A stretch of DNA of 64,000 nt, taken from NCBI GenBank assembly GCA_036704045.1, contig DATNQM010000018.1, positions 124,001 through 188,000 on the forward strand, given 5' to 3'. The notes under the pieces are model-generated. The model made no database searches. It saw nothing but the letters and a program-made list of their open reading frames with translations, and was not told the DNA's origin. The position numbers and the translations under genes were made by a program. Source of the DNA: Ancylothrix sp036704045. Its GTDB lineage: Bacteria; Cyanobacteriota; Cyanobacteriia; Cyanobacteriales; Oscillatoriaceae. Within the stretch, counting starts at the first letter, position 1. Each line of letters starts with the position of its first letter. Shown here one piece after another: positions 7,710-16,081 of this stretch.

Positions 7710-9233
7710 ATGGAAACTGAGGAAATTCTAAGAAAATATGCAGCCGGAGTCAGGGATTTTACGGCAGCCAACCTCTGTGAAGCCAACCTGAGCCGAGCCA
7801 CACTGAGCGGGGCAAACTTGAGCCAGGCCAACCTAAGTATCGCCAACTTAGGCGGAGCCAACCTCACAGGAGCCAACTTGAGCCACGCCAAACTTAACGT
7901 CGCCAAACTCAACGGAGCCAACCTCAACGGAGCCAACCTCAACGGAGCCGACCTCAACGTTGCCAACTTAATCCGAGCCGACCTCAGCGATGCCAGTTTA
8001 ATACAAGCCGCCCTAATTCGGGCGGAACTGATTCGTGTTGATTTAAGCCGCGCCAACCTAAGCGAAGCCAACCTCAACGGAGCCACCCTCAGAGAAGCAA
8101 AACTTCGACAAGCCAACCTAGCCGGTGCAAACCTCAGTGAAGCAGACCTCACCAACGCATCCCTAAAAGCAGCCAACCTCGAACGCGCCACCCTCCGAGA
8201 AACAGACCTCCGAGGAGCCGATCTCAGCGGAGCAAACCTCAGAAACGCAGAATTGCGACGGGCCAACTTATCGGGAGCCAAACTTATAGGTGCCGATTTA
8301 AGCGGCGCAAACTTGCGATGGGCCGACCTATCGGGTGCCACTGTCCGCTGGGCCGACTTGAGTGAAGCCAAACTCAGCGGAGCAAACCTGCGAGGAGCCG
8401 ACCTGAGTAATGCGAACTTACTCAACGCCAGCTTAGTGTATTCAGACTTAACCCAGTCCAACTTAATCGAAGTGGACTGGATGGGAGCAGACTTATCAGG
8501 AGCTACCCTCACCGGCGCCAAACTTTACGAAGTTTTACGCTACGGACTCAAAACCGAAGGGTTAATCTGTGAATGGGTAGACCTCAGCGAAAATGGCGAC
8601 CGTTCCGCCATCTACCGGCTCACCCCCGAAGACTCAAAAAAATTTTTCAACCAAACCCTACCCACCGTCCGCATCACCGTTGATGCACCCCTAACCGCTG
8701 ATGCTCACCTCGCCCTTGCAGTCGCCTACCACCAAATCGCTCAGCGCTACCCAGGCTTGAGTAACCCCCCCAATATCGAAGTTAGCGGACGACGCACCAC
8801 CCTAACCTTTAGGATAAATACCGATGCCCGTTTATTTTCCACCGCCTACGTCGCCATCCTTCCCTTTAAAGATGCAGGAATCACCCAAGAAAAAATATTC
8901 CGTTTAGTCCAAATGATTGAATCCCCCGATATCAGCAACCTACTCAATCAAGCCACCAGCAAACTCGCCGAAATCAAAAAATCCGAAACTTTTACCAAAA
9001 TGGTAAAACGCGAAAAATTTTTCGCCGCCTCCACCCTAACCGTACTCACCAACTCTGGAAACCGTACCCTTGATGTTCACCATAACCCCCACTTTGGTAA
9101 ACGCTGGCTCACAGCTACCGAAAACATCGAACTCCCTTCTGCTTCTCTCCCCGACAACCAACAATTTGCTTTACCTCCCGTAAGCGTTGTAATTAGTTTT
9201 ATTCAAGGATTGCATTTTCTCTCCTCCAAATAA
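7710..9233 (+). CDS. Pentapeptide-repeat protein with unrecognised C-terminal domain (copy 1)
   Basis: A 507-residue protein. A short head METEEILRKYAAGVRDF is followed by about 52 pentapeptide repeats of A(N/D)LxG type (residues 16-281), expected to fold as a right-handed square beta-helix. The C-terminal part (282-507) is not repetitive. It holds GLICEWVDLSENGDRS, a segment IAQRYPGLSNPPNIEV, RRTTLTF, and an end motif HHNPHFGKRW. The tandem neighbour shares all of this, so the C-terminus is a real domain, but I cannot name it. No signal peptide is seen. AGGG lies upstream of the ATG. The long open frame on the opposite strand is an artefact of the repeats. Confidence 0.85.
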   Translation: METEEILRKYAAGVRDFTAANLCEANLSRATLSGANLSQANLSIANLGGANLTGANLSHAKLNVAKLNGANLNGANLNGADLNVANLIRADLSDASLIQAALIRAELIRVDLSRANLSEANLNGATLREAKLRQANLAGANLSEADLTNASLKAANLERATLRETDLRGADLSGANLRNAELRRANLSGAKLIGADLSGANLRWADLSGATVRWADLSEAKLSGANLRGADLSNANLLNASLVYSDLTQSNLIEVDWMGADLSGATLTGAKLYEVLRYGLKTEGLICEWVDLSENGDRSAIYRLTPEDSKKFFNQTLPTVRITVDAPLTADAHLALAVAYHQIAQRYPGLSNPPNIEVSGRRTTLTFRINTDARLFSTAYVAILPFKDAGITQEKIFRLVQMIESPDISNLLNQATSKLAEIKKSETFTKMVKREKFFAASTLTVLTNSGNRTLDVHHNPHFGKRWLTATENIELPSASLPDNQQFALPPVSVVISFIQGLHFLSSK

Positions 9234-9311
9234 CAACAAACTCAACCCCGGTTCCCCCCTAGCTCTCCTTTAAAACATCCCCTCCAAATGATTAAAACGG
9301 TCACAAAAAGC

Positions 9312-10883
9312 ATGGAAGTTGAGGAATTACTACACAAATACGCAGCCGGTGAGCGCGATTTTTCAGGAATCAACCTCTGCGAAATCAACCTCAGCCGAGT
9401 TAATCTCAGTGGCGTTAACTTCACCGGCGCCAATCTCAGCATCGCCAACCTCAGTGGAGCCAACCTCAGCGGAGCCAATCTCAGCAACGCCAAGCTCAAC
9501 GTTACCCGTCTCAGCGGTGCCAACCTCAGCCGCGCCAACTTAAACGGCGCAATCCTCAACGTCGCCAACTTAGTCCGCGCCAACCTCAGCGACGCTACCC
9601 TTGTTCAAGCCTCTTTGATCCGCGCTGAATTAATTCGGGCCGAATTTAGCCGCGCTAACCTCATTGAAGCCAACCTCAACGCCGCCGACTTACGAGAATC
9701 TAAACTCAGACAAGCCAACCTCAGCGGTGCTAACCTCAGCGAAGCAGATGTACGCGGTGCTTCCCTGGCCGGTGCAAACCTCGAACAAGCCAAACTTAAT
9801 CAAACCGACCTCAGCGCCGCAGACCTCAGCGGTGCAAACCTTGGTAACACCGAACTCCGCCACGTTAACTTTAACCGCGCCAACCTCAGCGGAGCCGACC
9901 TCAGCAGTGCTAACCTACGCTGGGCAATTCTCTCCGGCGCAAACCTCCAATGGGCAAACCTCAGCGATGCCAAACTCAGCGGCGCTAACTTAATAGGCGC
10001 AAACCTCAGTAACAGCAACCTCCTCAACGCTAGTCTAGTTCACGCCGACCTCACCCAAGCCAATCTGATCCGCGCTGAATGGGTCGGAGCAGACTTATCA
10101 GGAGCTACCTTGACAGGAGCCAAAGTTTATGCTGTGTCTCGATTTGGCCTTAAAACTGATGGCATGATCTGCGAATGGGTTGATGTTAGTCCTCATGGCG
10201 ACCACAGTCAACTTTATCGCTTTGATACAGACGACTCTAAAAAGTTTTTTAATCAAACTCCCCCAACTGTTCGCATTATCATTGATGCTCCCCTAGACGG
10301 ACAGGCCAATTTTGCCCTAGCCGCTGCTTACTATAATATTGGTCAGCAATACCCCGGCTTAACCCAACCCCCCAGTATTAGCGTTGGCTATCGTCGCACC
10401 GTCCTAACATTTCGAGTTGATAACGATGAACAACTTTTATCTACTGCTTATGTGGCAATTCTTCCCTTTGAAAATGCCATTGCTACCCAAAAAAGCATTG
10501 TTACTTCTATTAAACAACTACGAAATCATGCCACAAACCACCTAAGTATTCCAGACTTAAGAAGAATTCAACAATTAAGTAATTCTCTCGGCCAAACACT
10601 CAATCAAGCCAATGCTCTTGATTTATCAAAAATTATTCCACCGGCCATTGAAAGCACTAGCTTTTTTAAAGCGCCTACCCATACTCTTTTGCTCAATTCC
10701 AGTGACCAAACCTTAAGCTTGTATCACGATCCCAGTTTTGGGAAACGCTTTATGAATCCTCCCACTACTGCTAATAGTAAAGCCAATAATTCACAGCATA
10801 ACCTTCCACCTATAATGCCCCCTATCTCAGCTTTGGTAGATTTTATTAGAGGTTTTTATTCAATGGAAAATCAGAGTTTATAG
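9312..10883 (+). CDS. Pentapeptide-repeat protein with unrecognised C-terminal domain (copy 2)
   Basis: A 523-residue paralogue of the gene just upstream, starting MEVEELLHKYAAGERDFSG. An in-frame ATG at 9288 would add eight residues, but the copy-1 alignment supports 9312. Pentapeptide repeats fill about residues 16-281. The C-terminal domain repeats the copy-1 landmarks: GMICEWVDVSPHGDHS, IGQQYPGLTQPPSISV, RRTVLTF, AYVAILPFENA and YHDPSFGKRF. It carries an extra 40 or so residues (KQLRNHATNHLSIPDLRRIQ) before the last motif. The intergenic gap to copy 1 is under 80 bases, so co-transcription is likely. It arose by tandem duplication followed by divergence; the function is unknown. Confidence 0.85.
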   Translation: MEVEELLHKYAAGERDFSGINLCEINLSRVNLSGVNFTGANLSIANLSGANLSGANLSNAKLNVTRLSGANLSRANLNGAILNVANLVRANLSDATLVQASLIRAELIRAEFSRANLIEANLNAADLRESKLRQANLSGANLSEADVRGASLAGANLEQAKLNQTDLSAADLSGANLGNTELRHVNFNRANLSGADLSSANLRWAILSGANLQWANLSDAKLSGANLIGANLSNSNLLNASLVHADLTQANLIRAEWVGADLSGATLTGAKVYAVSRFGLKTDGMICEWVDVSPHGDHSQLYRFDTDDSKKFFNQTPPTVRIIIDAPLDGQANFALAAAYYNIGQQYPGLTQPPSISVGYRRTVLTFRVDNDEQLLSTAYVAILPFENAIATQKSIVTSIKQLRNHATNHLSIPDLRRIQQLSNSLGQTLNQANALDLSKIIPPAIESTSFFKAPTHTLLLNSSDQTLSLYHDPSFGKRFMNPPTTANSKANNSQHNLPPIMPPISALVDFIRGFYSMENQSL

Positions 10884-10948
10884 ATGATAAGGTATTATAA
10901 AAAAAACTGGACTTTACAGCATTGAATTAATTATTAAGAGGAGTAAAA

Positions 10949-11554
10949 ATGTTTGACGCTTTTGGAGATCGTTTTAATAAAATGGCTGGACGCACCCGCT
11001 TTGTAGTGTGTCGGATTTTTCTTCATTGTCGTGGCGATTATGTAGCTCCTTTATTAGGAGTTCTCAATGAAGCTGCCAGAGTAGCAATAGAAGAACAAGG
11101 CGATTTACACCTCACCGGCGAAGAATTGGTCAAAGTTTGTCAAAGTCTTTTAGAAGCCACATCCTACTGGCAAAGCGCCGCCAATGAAGGCGATTTTTTT
11201 TGGAAAGAAGAAGAAGCCGGTGACTATGTAGGAGAGTTATTCACAGACTCAGCCTCGCGGTATTTAAGTCAACTTTCCGATTTTTCCCCAGTCGATAGCA
11301 ATCAACCTCTCACTTTGCCGGTGACACATAACCTAATTGTGATGATTACCGTCGCTTATGTAGGAGAAGTTCCCCAATTAGAAACAAACCTTGCTGATAT
11401 TGATGCACTTATGTCAGGGTTAAAAACTTTAATTAATTTACATTATCAAGAACGTCTCCGAGCTATTCAAATTCATTTTTCACCGGCACAACTCGGAGAC
11501 GAACTAAGCGATGATCAAGTTTTAGAAAACTTCCCTGAATTAATACCTTTGTAA
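10949..11554 (+). CDS. DUF1517-family protein
   Basis: The 201-residue soluble protein has an ending (IQIHFSPAQLGDELSDDQVLENFPELIPL region) and a middle segment (HNLIVMITVAYVGEVPQL) that match my memory of DUF1517, a cyanobacterial and plastid family with no known activity. The usual N-terminal signal and membrane helices of longer DUF1517 proteins are missing, so this would be a soluble form. A strong ribosome site GAGGAG lies 8 bases before the ATG. It starts 65 bases after the second pentapeptide gene on the same strand, which suggests a three-gene unit. A MITE-like element begins immediately after its stop codon. Confidence 0.65.
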   Translation: MFDAFGDRFNKMAGRTRFVVCRIFLHCRGDYVAPLLGVLNEAARVAIEEQGDLHLTGEELVKVCQSLLEATSYWQSAANEGDFFWKEEEAGDYVGELFTDSASRYLSQLSDFSPVDSNQPLTLPVTHNLIVMITVAYVGEVPQLETNLADIDALMSGLKTLINLHYQERLRAIQIHFSPAQLGDELSDDQVLENFPELIPL

Positions 11555-11557
11555 AAA

Positions 11558-11673
11558 TATGGCATTTTTCTATCTGCTGAGGTACGATTGAACCCCCCTT
11601 GCCCCCCTTGCGTCACCTACTAGGGGGGGAAGGGGGGTTATTTTTGTAAATGATATGATTAAAAACCGCTATA
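11558..11673. mobile_element. MITE-like element, family B, copy 1 (116 bp)
   Basis: One end reads TATGGCATTTTTCTATCTGCTGA and the other AAAACCGCTATA in complement-related form. The inside has a C-rich arm (AACCCCCCTTGCCCCCC) facing a G-rich arm (GGGGGGGAAGGGGGGTT). The same element, in reverse orientation and shorter, lies at 46852-46946. It fills the space between the DUF1517 gene and the hybrid kinase, so it may also act as a terminator. Confidence 0.7.
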
Positions 11674-11679
11674 ACAAAT

Positions 11680-14193
11680 TCAGTTTTCCTGATCCAAACT
11701 TTCTAACATTTTTTCTCTACCGGCCAACTGAGCCACAGCCCGAATCAATTCCACCGGCTCCACAGGTTTAGATAAATGTAACTGAAAACCAGCCCTCAGA
11801 GCCTGAACGCGATCCGAGTCACGAGCATAAGCAGTCAATGCTAAAGCTGGTAACAACCCTCCGCGCTCAGGACTACGTTGGCGCACCTTAGTAATAAAAG
11901 CATAGCCATCTTGAAACGGCATTCCAATATCGCTAACTAACACATCGGGTGTAAATTCATCCAAGAACCCCAACGCCTCGTCAGCAGAAGACGCTTCCCG
12001 CACCTGGGCTCCATATTGCTTAAGCATCACACAAATCAATTCTCGCGTATCTAATTCATCATCTACCACCAGCAACTGCAACCCAGCCAAAGGTAGAGTC
12101 TCTGCTAACTCTTCCGTTTGTTGTTGAGGATCTTTAAAACTCACAGGAACAGGTTTCACACCGTCAACCATCCACATATCCCCAAAGGGAATGGATACTG
12201 TAAACGTCGCACCGTTACTTTCTCCAGCACTATCCGCAGCCACCGAGCCACCGTGTAACTCTACCAAATGACGAACAATAGCTAAACCTAAACCTAAACC
12301 ATTGTAGGCGCGAGAAGTGGTACTATCTGCTTGACGAAAGCGCTCAAATACAAATGGTAAAAATTCAGGTTTAATACCAATCCCACTGTCTTTAACTTTA
12401 ATTAGAGCGCGGTTGGCAGTATAGGTTAGGATACATTCAACGTGTCCCCCAGCGGGAGTAAACTTAACAGCATTAGATAACAAATTCCAAACCACTTGCT
12501 GTAAGCGGTCACTGTCTCCCTTAACTTCTCGAATTTCTGGGTCAAAATAGGATATTAACTCAATGCCTTTTGCCGTTGCGGTGGGACGTACTGTATCTAA
12601 AGCAGCTTCAACTACAGATAATAAATTACAACTACGGAAATTTAGACGCAGTTTGCCGGTGATAATTCTTGATACATCCAGCAAGTCTTCGATCATTTGG
12701 GTTTGAGAGCGGGCATTGCGTTCGATGACTTCTACTGCTTTGATTGTTTTTTCTTGATCAAGTTTGCGGCTTTTAAGTAGCTGAGCCCATCCCAGCATGG
12801 CATTAAGGGGCGTACGCAGTTCGTGAGATAAGGTAGCTAAAAATTCATCTTTGACGCGGTTGGCTTCTTGGGCTTCGCGGTAGAGGCGGGAATTTTCAAT
12901 GGCGAGGGCTGCACGTCGTCCTAGTTCTTCCATTAAGGATAGGTCTTCGTGGGTGTAGGTTCGCACCGAGCCTTGCATTAAGGCAAAGGTTAAGGCACCT
13001 AATTTCCGGTTGTGTGCAAGCAGGGGAATTGTGATTAGCGAGCGGATTTTTAATTTTTCTATAAATTCTTGATGGGCTAGATTTGTTTTACTGGAGAAAT
13101 CCTCAAGGTTGGTATCGGGAAGAAAGATAGGAATGCCGGTGGAAAGGGCTATGAAGATGGGATGATTTTTGTCGGTGGGAGATGGGATTTGGTTTTCGAT
13201 TTGGTTAAAGGATTCTGGTAGGTGTTCTTGATTGTGTAACCAGGCAACTCTTTGTAGTTGGTTGTCGTTGATAACAATATCAAAAAAACAAAGGTCTGCT
13301 CGATTTGGGACAATGAGTTTGGCGATCCCGGCGAGGGTGGTTTTATAGTCGAGGGAAGCGGCGAGGATAGAACTGGCTTCGGCTAAAAAACGCAAGGCTT
13401 CTTCGGCTTGTTTGCGTTCGGTAATATCAGTAATAGTGCCAGACATCCGAAAGGGAAGGCCAGTATTGGTTCTTCTGGCTCTGGCGCGGGCCATACAGTA
13501 GCGATATTGACCGGATGTGTGACGCAGGCGTAATTCGACGTTAAATTTAATATTGCCTTGTAGGTGGGCTTCTAGGGCATTGATGAAGCTTTCTTTATCG
13601 TCGGGATGCAGTAGTTCGCAGAAGGCTTCATAGGTGCCGGCAAATTGATCTGCTGCTAAGCCGGTGATTTCAAAGAGTCGGTCATTCCAGTAAATTTGGT
13701 TTTCAGCAATATGCCAGTCCCAGATCCCATCATTGGCGCCTTCTAAGACGAGACGGTAGCGTTCCTCGCTTTCTTGTTTTTGTTGGTTGGCAATTATTGC
13801 CTGCATTTCTGCTCTATGAAGACGGACAACATTATGCAGGCTTTTTGATAAATTTTCTGAGGATACTTTGGCTTTGGAAAGATAGTCGGAGGCACCGGCT
13901 TTCATTAGATCAACGGCAATTTGTTCGTCTCCTTGGCCGGTTAAGACAACTAGGGGCATTTTAAAGCCGGCAGAGCGAATTTCTTTGACGAGGGTGAGGC
14001 CATCTCCATCTGGTAATAAATAATCGAGAAAAACGCAATCAAATGTTTTTTGTGTAAGGGTGGCGAGGGCTGTGGCGCAGTCTGCGGCTTCAGATAGCTC
14101 CATTCGCACGCTGGCGCTTTGAAGCGCACGGCGCACGGCCATTCGGTCTACTTGATCATCATCTACTACCAGAATTTTGAGGATTTCTTCCAT
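11680..14193 (-). CDS. Hybrid sensor histidine kinase: REC-PAS-GAF-HisKA-HATPase-REC
   Basis: An 837-residue cytosolic signalling kinase. Order: receiver 1 (residues 4-120, phospho-acceptor D57 in FLDYLLPDGDG), helical linker, PAS with PAC (about 142-265), GAF (about 275-440), HisKA with H457 in LATLSHELRTPLNAM, HATPase_c (NLLSNAVKFTP, DSGIGI, GLGLGLAIV), and receiver 2 (about 715-830, SDIGMPFQDG). All key residues look intact. It is likely a phosphorelay protein reading a soluble or PAS/GAF-bound signal; the partner is unknown. The frame runs upstream to 14301, but the ATG at 14193 is where the receiver fold begins. G/C strand bias changes sharply inside this gene. Confidence 0.88.
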   Translation of the reverse strand: MEEILKILVVDDDQVDRMAVRRALQSASVRMELSEAADCATALATLTQKTFDCVFLDYLLPDGDGLTLVKEIRSAGFKMPLVVLTGQGDEQIAVDLMKAGASDYLSKAKVSSENLSKSLHNVVRLHRAEMQAIIANQQKQESEERYRLVLEGANDGIWDWHIAENQIYWNDRLFEITGLAADQFAGTYEAFCELLHPDDKESFINALEAHLQGNIKFNVELRLRHTSGQYRYCMARARARRTNTGLPFRMSGTITDITERKQAEEALRFLAEASSILAASLDYKTTLAGIAKLIVPNRADLCFFDIVINDNQLQRVAWLHNQEHLPESFNQIENQIPSPTDKNHPIFIALSTGIPIFLPDTNLEDFSSKTNLAHQEFIEKLKIRSLITIPLLAHNRKLGALTFALMQGSVRTYTHEDLSLMEELGRRAALAIENSRLYREAQEANRVKDEFLATLSHELRTPLNAMLGWAQLLKSRKLDQEKTIKAVEVIERNARSQTQMIEDLLDVSRIITGKLRLNFRSCNLLSVVEAALDTVRPTATAKGIELISYFDPEIREVKGDSDRLQQVVWNLLSNAVKFTPAGGHVECILTYTANRALIKVKDSGIGIKPEFLPFVFERFRQADSTTSRAYNGLGLGLAIVRHLVELHGGSVAADSAGESNGATFTVSIPFGDMWMVDGVKPVPVSFKDPQQQTEELAETLPLAGLQLLVVDDELDTRELICVMLKQYGAQVREASSADEALGFLDEFTPDVLVSDIGMPFQDGYAFITKVRQRSPERGGLLPALALTAYARDSDRVQALRAGFQLHLSKPVEPVELIRAVAQLAGREKMLESLDQEN

Positions 14194-15142
14194 GATCGGG
14201 GCGACTAAGGTGCGCCTATACGCGAGGTGTCCATTATCGCAATAGTTTACGGGGAATGGTTTAGGGAAATTAACGAAGAATGAATCACTAAAAAAAATCA
14301 CGCATCAGAATAAAAAATTTGTTTTTTTCTGGGTATCGCGCCCGATGGGCGACGCCAGCGCTCTCTAGTTCTTGGGTTTTAGGGGTGGTAGTTTTGGGGA
14401 TGTTGGTTTTTTCCAAAATAACTAATTTTAGTTAGGGCGTAAAGTTAACGGTTAAGGTGTTGTTTGGCTAGGTTTTAATTTTTTAGGCTTTTGCTAAGTT
14501 GCTGTCCATGAATTTTTGCTTTTGGCCCCTTGCCGCTATAGCCGCTGGTTTTGCGAAGTCATAGGAGGCGGGATGTTTTGATAAATGGCTTTCACTGTAC
14601 TATTTTAGATTTTAAATGTAATAAAGTCATTTATGAAAGATTTTTAGTTGAGGGGGACTGGGGTTTTTGAGGTTGGTTGTTTGTGGTTCTGTTATGGTTA
14701 AGGGCTATGGGAAAATGTCAATCAGTCTGGAGGATGATAAACAGTTTGGCTTTTGTTTTAACTTGATGAGTTGGCAAATTATCTTTTATTGATTTGGCTT
14801 ATGCTGAGGGTATGTTTGAATTTATTGGTTTTTTCTTTTAGTTGGTTTTGTGGGACTAATCAAAAAGGCTTACTAATATATTGTTTTTTAGGTTTTTATA
14901 TGTAGTATTTTTTTAGTTAAAATAGTCAACATAGAGTTAGATAGGCCGGTGGGAGATGTTGGTGTCCTTTAACATTGAAGAGAGTGGTGCATTAAGTTGA
15001 TGCAGCCGCAAATTGCCTCGGCCACCGCTGAAAAAGGCTATTTTTCAGGGTGGTTGGGGGTTGGGAGTGTCTAGGGAAGGCAAAAGGAAAGTAAGGGCCT
15101 CTCGAAGACAAGGAAACTGTAGTTACCACTCATGGAGTATAT
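14194..15142. other. Long intergenic region (950 bp) with structured leader near its end
   Basis: No convincing gene on either strand; a 68-residue frame at 15013 overlaps the lipoprotein start and is a shadow. The region separates the divergent hybrid kinase and lipoprotein genes. Its last 200 bases contain a TGCAT/ATGCA inverted repeat (14988-15004) and the strong hairpin at 15022-15053. Confidence 0.55.
15022..15053 (+). promoter_or_regulatory. Strong hairpin upstream of the lipoprotein gene
   Basis: CCACCGCTGAAAAA (15022-15035) pairs with TTTTTCAGGGTGG (15041-15053): 13 base pairs, one bulged G and a 5-base loop. It lies 90 bases before the lipoprotein start and is followed by G-rich sequence, not a T-run. 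It could therefore be a leader structure or part of a small RNA rather than a simple terminator. Confidence 0.5.
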
Positions 15143-15997
15143 ATGTTTCGCAAATTGATTACGCTGTTGATTGTTTTTTCATTGAGCTTGACGACGGTTG
15201 CCTGTGGTGGGGGAGGTAATAATGTGGCCCAACCGAATAAAAATCAAGTTTCTGTGGCGAGTAATGCCAGCACAAGACTTTCTGATGGCAAGTATCCGGT
15301 GCAGCAAGGGAGTTTTAATGATAGCAATGGTGAATATAGTTTATTTTTGCTGAATGCTTCACCTTCGGTGTTTCGGACGACAGATTTACAAATGGCTCGC
15401 TTGACTGAAGAGGAAGAGAAAGCCGGTGAAAAAAGTTACTTAAAAGTGGAAAATGCTAAAGCGTCTTTGCACTTAACAGAAGACTTTAAAATTGAATATG
15501 TCCATGCTGTTACGGAAACTCAAACTAATCCACAAACTGGTCAACCTCAAACTGTGATTGTGCGCCAAGAGTCTAGTTTTTGGACTCCTTTTGCTGGTGC
15601 TTTAGCTGGTCAAATGGTGGGAAGTTTGTTGTTTACTCCTCATTACTATATGCCGCCGGTTTATCAGCCTGGAGTGCCTTTAGTGGGTTATGGCGGTTAT
15701 GGCAGAACCTATGGTCAAGCGGTGCAAAGTTACCAATCTCGTTATCAAGCTCCGCCAATTGTAGAGCGAAATCGTACTCAGTTCCGCAGTACCGGAAGAG
15801 TTAATGCGCCTTCTTCTACAGCGAGTCCAGCTAAACCAAGTTCCTCTGGCAAACCTACGGGGTCAGGGGTTGGTACGAGTACGCTGAAACAGTCTGGACA
15901 AGGTTCTTCTAGTAAGCAAAAAAGTTCACCAAAATTTGGCAGTGGTTCTCGTTCTGGTGGGTCTATTCGCCGGCCGGCTGGGGGAAGACGGCGCTAA
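15143..15997 (+). CDS. Predicted lipoprotein with Gly/Ser/Arg-rich tail
   Basis: A 284-residue protein. The signal peptide ends in a lipobox (LTTVAC, Cys about residue 21), so lipidation and membrane anchoring are expected. Residues about 45-150 form the only ordered-looking part (YPVQQGSFNDSNGEYSLFLL; SFWTPFAGALAGQMVGSLLF). The rest is rich in G, Y, P and S, and the end is a basic SGGSIRRPAGGRRR tail. GGAG lies 6-8 bases before the ATG. I do not recognise a family; the basic tail could bind a polyanion such as polysaccharide. It follows a structured leader. Confidence 0.7.
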   Translation: MFRKLITLLIVFSLSLTTVACGGGGNNVAQPNKNQVSVASNASTRLSDGKYPVQQGSFNDSNGEYSLFLLNASPSVFRTTDLQMARLTEEEEKAGEKSYLKVENAKASLHLTEDFKIEYVHAVTETQTNPQTGQPQTVIVRQESSFWTPFAGALAGQMVGSLLFTPHYYMPPVYQPGVPLVGYGGYGRTYGQAVQSYQSRYQAPPIVERNRTQFRSTGRVNAPSSTASPAKPSSSGKPTGSGVGTSTLKQSGQGSSSKQKSSPKFGSGSRSGGSIRRPAGGRRR

Positions 15998-16081
15998 GCT
16001 GGGACAGCTTTGTCGGGTGGATGTCCTTTTGTCCCTTTGGCTGTGTCAGAATGAAAATCGCAGTCTTTTTTCTAACCCTTT

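Noticed and set aside
7694..8521. Long open frame (275 codons) on the minus strand
   Set aside because: It is antisense to the pentapeptide repeats. The repeated GCC-AAC-CTC codons remove stops from the other strand, giving Leu/Ala/Ser/Arg-rich nonsense. The same applies at 9242-10027 minus.
12300..12800. Replication origin as cause of the skew switch
   Set aside because: The switch is inside an intact gene, with no dnaA or DnaA-box cluster seen, and other skew changes occur in the window, so an origin is unlikely.
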